From: CAYTLW01 sp964438735
GTDB taxonomy: Bacteria; Myxococcota_A; UBA9042
Reading direction: 5' to 3'
Length of the DNA: 15,787 nucleotides
NCBI GenBank assembly: GCA_964438735.1
Contig: CAYTLW010000157.1
Location: 1 to 15,787, forward strand
Shown: one piece after another, positions 11,294 to 15,787 of the stretch
Position numbering within the stretch: the stretch's first letter is position 1
Layout: every line of letters begins with the position of its first letter
Made by a program: the position numbers and the translations under genes
Notes under the pieces: model-generated
Database searches by the model: none
The model's input: the letters and a program-made list of their open reading frames with translations, nothing else
Told to the model about the DNA's origin: nothing

Positions 11294-12104
11294 GACCCTC
11301 CTCGCCCGCGGACCGGCGGAACCGGCGCACGCCGCCGAGCAGCAGCAACAGGAGGACCCCTCCGGCCAGACCAGCGAAGGTCAGGCCCACCTGGGTCTCC
11401 GGATCGTCCATGAAGCGATTGGCATCGTAGAGATAGGCGCGCACGGCGAAGACCTCGCCATCGGTCAGCGCGGCGCCCTCGTAGGTCTTCACGTGCAGGG
11501 GATCGACCGGCTTGGCCAGGCGCTCGTCCAGCTCGCGATCGCCGAGAAGACCGGCGACGTGGGTGAGATCGGAGGCCAGCCCGCTACCCGGCGCCCACTG
11601 GCCGTGGCCCCGTACGACGTGGCAGTCGGTGCAGGGGGGGCCGCCGTTGAGCAGGGCCAGTTCGCCCCAGAAGAGCTCCTGGCCCTGGTTGATGTCCGCC
11701 TTGCTGGCCTGCCGTGCGTCCTTGAACAAAGATGAGAAGTCGCACTTCTTCTTGCTGCACACATCGAGCAGCTCGACCAGCGCCTTGGAGTCCGCTTCGT
11801 TCAGGCCCAGGTCCGGCATGCGCACGCCGTTGTAGGCCTTGAGCAGGTCCTTCATGTACGGGTCGCTGTCCAGGAACTTGCTCGGCGTCCTGATGAAATC
11901 GACCAGGAAGTCGGCCTTGCGGCGATCGACGGCACCCTTGAGATCCGGACCGACGCGTTTGCCTTCGCCGATGCTGTGGCATGAAGCGCACTTGGCGGCA
12001 AACAGTGTGAGCGATGCTGGCTTGGCCTGGCCCTGGGCGGCGGTCGGCAGTGCAACCACTACGGCGACCGAGGCGAGCAGGCAAAGCAAGGTGATGGTTC
12101 GCAC
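11283..12104 (-). CDS. Membrane-anchored dihaem cytochrome c, first gene of the ACIII operon
   Basis: This 273-residue protein carries two c-type haems. I chose the GTG at 12104: it has AGAGG five bases upstream and opens directly into a signal peptide (VRTITLLCLLASVAVVVALP, cleavage near AQG). An upstream TTG at 12164 would add 20 polar residues. Haem motifs are CASCH (39-43) and CTDCH (158-162). VRMPDL around Met96 offers an axial ligand for the first haem. A single helix at about 239-260 anchors the C-terminus, followed by a basic tail. It shares VGPDLKG, LNGGPPC and ALTD-EV blocks and spacing with the divergent cytochrome at 12546. As first gene of the ACIII operon, it probably accepts electrons from the complex or links it to an oxidase or reductase. 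It is not one of the standard Act subunits. Confidence 0.88.
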   Translation of the reverse strand: MRTITLLCLLASVAVVVALPTAAQGQAKPASLTLFAAKCASCHSIGEGKRVGPDLKGAVDRRKADFLVDFIRTPSKFLDSDPYMKDLLKAYNGVRMPDLGLNEADSKALVELLDVCSKKKCDFSSLFKDARQASKADINQGQELFWGELALLNGGPPCTDCHVVRGHGQWAPGSGLASDLTHVAGLLGDRELDERLAKPVDPLHVKTYEGAALTDGEVFAVRAYLYDANRFMDDPETQVGLTFAGLAGGVLLLLLLGGVRRFRRSAGEEGHDV

Positions 12105-12341
12105 GTTGACCTCTACGCTGCGATGGGGAGGGATGTGGTCCCTGTTGCGTACTCCGCAATGCAAGGATGAGGGTTAGATTTCAGTCGGTTAAGCTGATAA
12201 TCCGAGCCCATCCGGGGCTGACAGCGGCTGTAGGTATCAGAAAACAACCCAAAGGGAAAGCCATTTCAAGCGACCCAGATGTCCACACTTCTATCTCATC
12301 GCGCGAGGCGATGATTTCTGGTCGCGTGCCTGCAGCCCTAC

Positions 12342-12374
12342 CGGATTTTCGGATCAGATAGTCGGATTTGTCGG
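12342..12374 (+). repeat. CGGATTT direct repeat, 21-base period
   Basis: CGGATTTTCGG (12342-12352) recurs as CGGATTTGTCGG (12363-12374), offset by 21 bases, about two helical turns. It abuts the upstream FNR-type box. The spacing suits two molecules of a DNA-binding protein on the same helix face, such as a response regulator. The protein is unknown. Confidence 0.4.
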
Positions 12375-12388
12375 CTGATGTGCATCAA
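12375..12388. promoter_or_regulatory. FNR/CRP-family box, one mismatch
   Basis: CTGATGTGCATCAA matches the FNR consensus TTGAT-N4-ATCAA at nine of ten defined positions. It lies exactly 60 bases upstream of the perfect box, about six helical turns, so regulators at both sites would face the same side of the DNA. Confidence 0.6.
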
Positions 12389-12434
12389 GGCAACGGCCCC
12401 GGCGCGCCACAAACCGGACACCCATTCTCCCGAC

Positions 12435-12448
12435 TTGATCTGGATCAA
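12435..12448. promoter_or_regulatory. Perfect FNR-type box upstream of the nar operon
   Basis: TTGATCTGGATCAA matches the FNR consensus TTGAT-N4-ATCAA at all ten defined positions. It lies 97 bases before the start of the downstream cytochrome gene. A class II FNR promoter would put the transcription start near 12483. Two TGTAAG hexamers (12466 and 12477) are the only -10-like candidates, and neither is at ideal spacing. FNR-type proteins activate nitrate respiration genes when oxygen is absent, which suits narG downstream. Confidence 0.75.
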
Positions 12449-12545
12449 AGTCAACGAAGTCAGCTTGTAAGTGCCGTGTAAGTCGCGACCGTTAGCTACC
12501 TCCCACGGTGAGCCGGGTCCATCCGGCACAAATGGAGAGGCAGCC

Positions 12546-13391
12546 ATGCGAGACTTCATCGGGCGAATCCAGACAGCCCCCATCCGCCCCCTGGTCGGCC
12601 TGCTGGTCGCCGGTCTGCTGCTTCAGGCGGCACCGGCCCAGGCGCAATCCTCGGCCGAAATCTTCAAGAAGACCTGCAAAGCCTGTCACACCATCGGTGG
12701 CGGCAAGCTGGTCGGTCCCGATCTCAAGGGCGTGACCAAGCGCCGCGACATGGACTGGATCGTCAAGATGGTCCAGAGCTCGCAGTCGATGGTGAAAGCC
12801 GGCGACAAGACGGCCGTGGAGCTCTTCAACCAGTTCAACAAGGTGCCCATGCCCGACCAGCCCCTGTCCAAGGCGCAGGTGGTGGCGATGATGGAGTTCA
12901 TCGAGACCGGCAAGTCGGTCACGGCGCCCGTGGTCGCGGCCACTCCGGCGCAGGTGGCCAAGGGCGAAGGACTCTTCCAGGGCAAGATCGCCTTGAGCAA
13001 CGGCGGGCCGCCCTGCAGCTCCTGCCATGACGTGACCAACGACGCCATCATCAGCGGCGGCGTCCTGGCCCGCGAGCTGACTACGGTGTTCACCCGCCTG
13101 GGTGGCGCCGGTGTGCGGGCCGTGCTCGGAGCGCCCCCCTTCCCGGTCATGCAGAAGGCCTACGACAACAAGGCCCTCACCGATGACGAGGTGACGTCGC
13201 TGGTCGGCTTCCTGGAGAAGGCCAACGCCGAGCAACGCAATCACATGCCGCGGGATACCGGCCTCAAGCTGGCCGCCAGCGGCCTGGTCGGCACCTTCCT
13301 GCTGCTGGGCCTGTACACGGCCATCTGGCGGCGTCGCAAGCGCGGCTCCGTCAACCAGGAAATCTACGACCGACAGGTCAAATCGAGCTGA
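12546..13391 (+). CDS. Membrane-anchored dihaem cytochrome c, first gene of the nar operon (NarC-like)
   Basis: This is a 281-residue dihaem cytochrome c. The ATG at 12546 has GGAGAGG upstream; the frame back to 12471 overlaps control sequence and adds no domain. A signal peptide spans about 1-34 (cleavage after AQA). Haem motifs are CKACH (44-48) and CSSCH (157-161). Met102 in VPMPDQ is a likely axial ligand. A C-terminal helix at about 239-261 is followed by a basic tail. It stands 66 bases before narG, as the dihaem NarC cytochrome heads the Thermus narCGHJI operon. By that analogy it would pass electrons to or from the nitrate reductase membrane module. It is a paralogue of the ACIII-linked cytochrome at 11283-12104. 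Homology to Thermus NarC itself is inferred from context, not alignment. Confidence 0.87.
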   Translation: MRDFIGRIQTAPIRPLVGLLVAGLLLQAAPAQAQSSAEIFKKTCKACHTIGGGKLVGPDLKGVTKRRDMDWIVKMVQSSQSMVKAGDKTAVELFNQFNKVPMPDQPLSKAQVVAMMEFIETGKSVTAPVVAATPAQVAKGEGLFQGKIALSNGGPPCSSCHDVTNDAIISGGVLARELTTVFTRLGGAGVRAVLGAPPFPVMQKAYDNKALTDDEVTSLVGFLEKANAEQRNHMPRDTGLKLAASGLVGTFLLLGLYTAIWRRRKRGSVNQEIYDRQVKSS

Positions 13392-13457
13392 TCCCCGGCG
13401 TTGCTGACGCAAACGCGAGCAACCGAACAGTCGGAAGAACTGCAAGAGGTAATCACC

Positions 13458-15787
13458 ATGGGTTGGATCAAGGACATCATCTCCCCCGAGACTCGTAAGT
13501 GGGAAGAGTTCTATCGCAATCGTTTCCAGCACGACCGCATCGTGCGCAGCACGCATGGCGTGAACTGCACCGGCGGCTGCTCCTGGCAGATCCACGTCAA
13601 GGACGGGATCGTGACCTGGGAGACCCAGCAGCTGGACTACCCGCTGCTCAAGGGCGAGCTGCCGCCGTACGAGCCGCGAGGCTGCCAGCGGGGCATCTCC
13701 TACAGCTGGTATCTCTACAGCCCCCTGCGCATCAAGTATCCGCTGGTTCGCAGCGCGCTCATCGACGCCTACCGCGAGAAGAAGGCGGAGACGGGCGATC
13801 CCATGGCCGCGTGGGAGTCCTTGCAGGCCGACGACATCGCCCGCCGCGCCTACCAGCGCGCCCGTGGCAAGGGCGGCTTCCGCCGCGCCACGTGGGATGA
13901 AGTCCTCGAGATCATGGCCGTGGCCAACATCTACACGGCGCGTGACTACGGCCCCGACCGAGTGGTTGGCTTCTCGCCGATCCCGGCCATGTCCATGCTC
14001 AGCTACGCCGCTGGCGGTCGCTTCCTGCAGCTCTTCGGCGGGCTCAACCTGAGCTTCTACGACTGGTACTGCGATCTGCCGACGGCCTTCCCCGAGATCT
14101 GGGGCGAGCAGACCGACGTGTGCGAGAGCGCCGACTGGTACAACGCCAAGATGATCGCGGACATGGGCGCGTGCCTGAACATGACGCGTACGCCCGACTG
14201 CCACTTCTTCGCCGAGTCCCGCCACAACGGCACCAAGGCGGTGGTCTTCGCGCCCGACTTCAGCCAGGTCTGCAAGTACGCCGACCAGTGGGTGCCGCTA
14301 CATGCCGGTAGCGATGGCGCCTTCTGGATGGCGACCACGCACGTCATCCTCAAAGAGTTCCACCACGAGAAGAAGACCCCGTACTTCCTCGACTACGTCA
14401 AGAAGTACACCGACAGCCCCTACCTGGTGAAGCTGGAGACCGACGGCCAGTTCTACAAGCCCGGCCAGCTGCTGCGCGCCGGCGAGCTGCCCCAGTTCAA
14501 GGACATCAGCAACGGCGAGTGGAAGTTCGTCAATATCGATACCGGTACCGGCCAGTATGTCGTGCCCAAGGGCAGCTCAGGCTCCCGCTGGGATGACAAG
14601 CAAGGCAACTGGAACATGAAGTTCGAGAACATCGTAGACGACCAGTCCTACGATCCGCTGCTGAGCCTGATCGACGAGCCGGGCGAGGTCGCGCTGACCG
14701 AGTTCACCGAGTTCGGCCTCGACAACAAGGTCCATCGCGGCGTTCCCGTCCGTCACATCGAGACCGTCAACGGCCCCGTGGCCGTCACCACCGTCTACGA
14801 CCTGACCTTCGCTCAGTACGGCGTCAGCCGCGGCCTGCCGGGCGCCTACCCCGAGGACTACACCGACAAGGACGCCGCCTACACGCCAGCGTGGCAGGAG
14901 ATCTTCACCGGCGTCGACTCCAAGACCGTGCTCCAGTTCGCCCGTGAGTGGGCCAACACCGCCGAGATCACCGGCGGCAAGTGCATGATCATCATCGGCG
15001 CCGGCATCAACCACTGGTACCACGCCAACCTGATGTACCGCGCGGGCGCCATGGCGCTGATGCTGTCGGGCTGCGTGGGCAAGAATGGCGGCGGCCTGAA
15101 TCACTACGTGGGTCAGGAGAAGCTGGCGCCGTCCGATTCCTGGGGCGCCATCGCCTTCGGCAAGGATCACCACGGCGCGGTTCGGCTGCAGCAGGCGCCC
15201 ATCTGGCACTACATCAACACCTGCCAGTACCGCTATGACGGCCAGTTCTCCAAGTACAACACCGTGCCCGATAACGAGTGGACGCGGCAGCACACCGCCG
15301 ACTCGATCTTCAAGGCCGTGCGCATGGGCTGGATGCCCTTCTACCCGCAGTTCGACCAGAACACGCTGGAGCTGTCCAAGGAGGCGGCCGACAATGGCGC
15401 TGCCGACGACGAAGCGGTCAAGCAGTACGTGGTCGACAAGCTCGTCTCCAAGGAGCTGAGCTACGCCGTCTCCGATCCGGAAGCCGAGGTGAACCACCCG
15501 CGCGTCTGGTACATCTGGCGTGGCAACGCGATCATGGGCTCCATGAAGGGGCATGAGTACTGCCTCAAGCACTACCTCGGCACGCACTCCAACGCCATCG
15601 GCGAGGACTCCGACGAGCGACCCCAGGACGTGAAGTGGCACGAGACGGCGCCCATCGGCAAGATGGACCTCATCGTCGACCTGAACTTCCGCATGGACTC
15701 GTCGGCGCTCTACTCCGACATGGTGCTGCCGGCGGCCTCCTGGTACGAGAAGGCCGACCTGAACAGCACCGACATGCACTCCTTCAT
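13458..15787 (+). CDS. narG: Respiratory nitrate reductase alpha subunit NarG (3' end beyond window)
   Basis: The first 776 residues of NarG are present; E. coli NarG has about 1247, so the gene runs past the window. The ATG at 13458 follows AGAGGT at good spacing. FS0 cluster ligands are His33, Cys37, Cys41 and Cys76 (STHGVNCTGGC and PRGCQRG). The Mo-bisMGD ligand Asp lies in FYDWYCDLP; Asp206 corresponds to E. coli Asp222 if there are no gaps. The order of conserved blocks (GFSPIPAMSM, WGEQTDV, TRTPD, GAGINHWYH, GCVGKNGGG, YVGQEKL, SDMVLPAASWYEK) follows NarG throughout. It reduces nitrate to nitrite with electrons from NarH and NarI. No Tat signal is visible, so a cytoplasmic-facing enzyme is likely. 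Cys239 replaces the usual Asn of the GSN/GAN loop. A nitrite-oxidising role (Nitrobacter-type NxrA) cannot be excluded from sequence alone. Confidence 0.95.
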   Translation, partial: MGWIKDIISPETRKWEEFYRNRFQHDRIVRSTHGVNCTGGCSWQIHVKDGIVTWETQQLDYPLLKGELPPYEPRGCQRGISYSWYLYSPLRIKYPLVRSALIDAYREKKAETGDPMAAWESLQADDIARRAYQRARGKGGFRRATWDEVLEIMAVANIYTARDYGPDRVVGFSPIPAMSMLSYAAGGRFLQLFGGLNLSFYDWYCDLPTAFPEIWGEQTDVCESADWYNAKMIADMGACLNMTRTPDCHFFAESRHNGTKAVVFAPDFSQVCKYADQWVPLHAGSDGAFWMATTHVILKEFHHEKKTPYFLDYVKKYTDSPYLVKLETDGQFYKPGQLLRAGELPQFKDISNGEWKFVNIDTGTGQYVVPKGSSGSRWDDKQGNWNMKFENIVDDQSYDPLLSLIDEPGEVALTEFTEFGLDNKVHRGVPVRHIETVNGPVAVTTVYDLTFAQYGVSRGLPGAYPEDYTDKDAAYTPAWQEIFTGVDSKTVLQFAREWANTAEITGGKCMIIIGAGINHWYHANLMYRAGAMALMLSGCVGKNGGGLNHYVGQEKLAPSDSWGAIAFGKDHHGAVRLQQAPIWHYINTCQYRYDGQFSKYNTVPDNEWTRQHTADSIFKAVRMGWMPFYPQFDQNTLELSKEAADNGAADDEAVKQYVVDKLVSKELSYAVSDPEAEVNHPRVWYIWRGNAIMGSMKGHEYCLKHYLGTHSNAIGEDSDERPQDVKWHETAPIGKMDLIVDLNFRMDSSALYSDMVLPAASWYEKADLNSTDMHSF

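Larger units (their letters stand above)
12105..12545. promoter_or_regulatory. Divergent control region between ACIII and nar operons
   Basis: This 441-base non-coding region lies between divergent cytochrome c genes. The right half holds two FNR-type boxes and a direct repeat, each listed separately. The half next to the ACIII operon (12105-12340) shows no promoter I would defend, though it is less GC-rich around 12170-12300. Any ACIII promoter should lie here on the minus strand. Small frames crossing the region lack ribosome sites and are not considered genes. Confidence 0.7.

Noticed and set aside
12492..14225. Minus-strand open frame of about 577 codons opposite the NarC-like gene and narG
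   Set aside because: It spans two well-supported plus-strand genes and the control region. The composition is typical of a shadow frame.

Overview
This is a GC-rich window with long shadow frames, which suggests a Gram-negative chemotroph. It carries an Alternative Complex III (ACIII) operon next to a respiratory nitrate reductase operon, with lipoprotein and Tat signals and a type VI-type amidase. Myxococcota or a related delta-proteobacterial-type lineage would fit, but no marker gene fixes the taxonomy.

Left arm (1-3246), accessory genes. A short hexamer repeat sits at the window edge. A Phd/YefM-type antitoxin and PIN-domain toxin pair follows on the minus strand. A DUF4143-type AAA ATPase reads the other way. 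The two divergent units share a 174-base control region with two candidate operators. Convergent to the ATPase lies a peptidoglycan-binding protein whose C-terminus resembles the T6SS amidase effector Tae4. No recognisable immunity gene lies beside it.

Centre (3400-12104, minus strand), a compact seven-gene ACIII operon. In transcription order it encodes a membrane-anchored dihaem cytochrome c, ActA, ActB, ActC, ActD, ActE and ActF. Genes overlap by 4-14 bases or are separated by only 3-15 bases. ActA is unusual: about 210 residues resembling the nitrate reductase gamma subunit (NarI) precede its pentahaem domain, and a lipobox-like segment lies at the junction.

Right arm (12105-15787, plus strand). 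A 441-base divergent control region contains a perfect FNR-type box and a one-mismatch copy exactly 60 bases upstream. It is followed by a second dihaem cytochrome c, clearly a paralogue of the ACIII-linked one, and then narG, which is cut by the window end.

Inferred working: ACIII would oxidise quinol and pass electrons to periplasmic c-type haems, while NarG is the catalytic subunit of nitrate reduction. The NarI-like domain on ActA and the paired cytochromes suggest that the two enzymes are wired together or share an ancestry of parts, under anaerobic (FNR-type) control of at least the nar side. This coupling is the most novel feature of the window.
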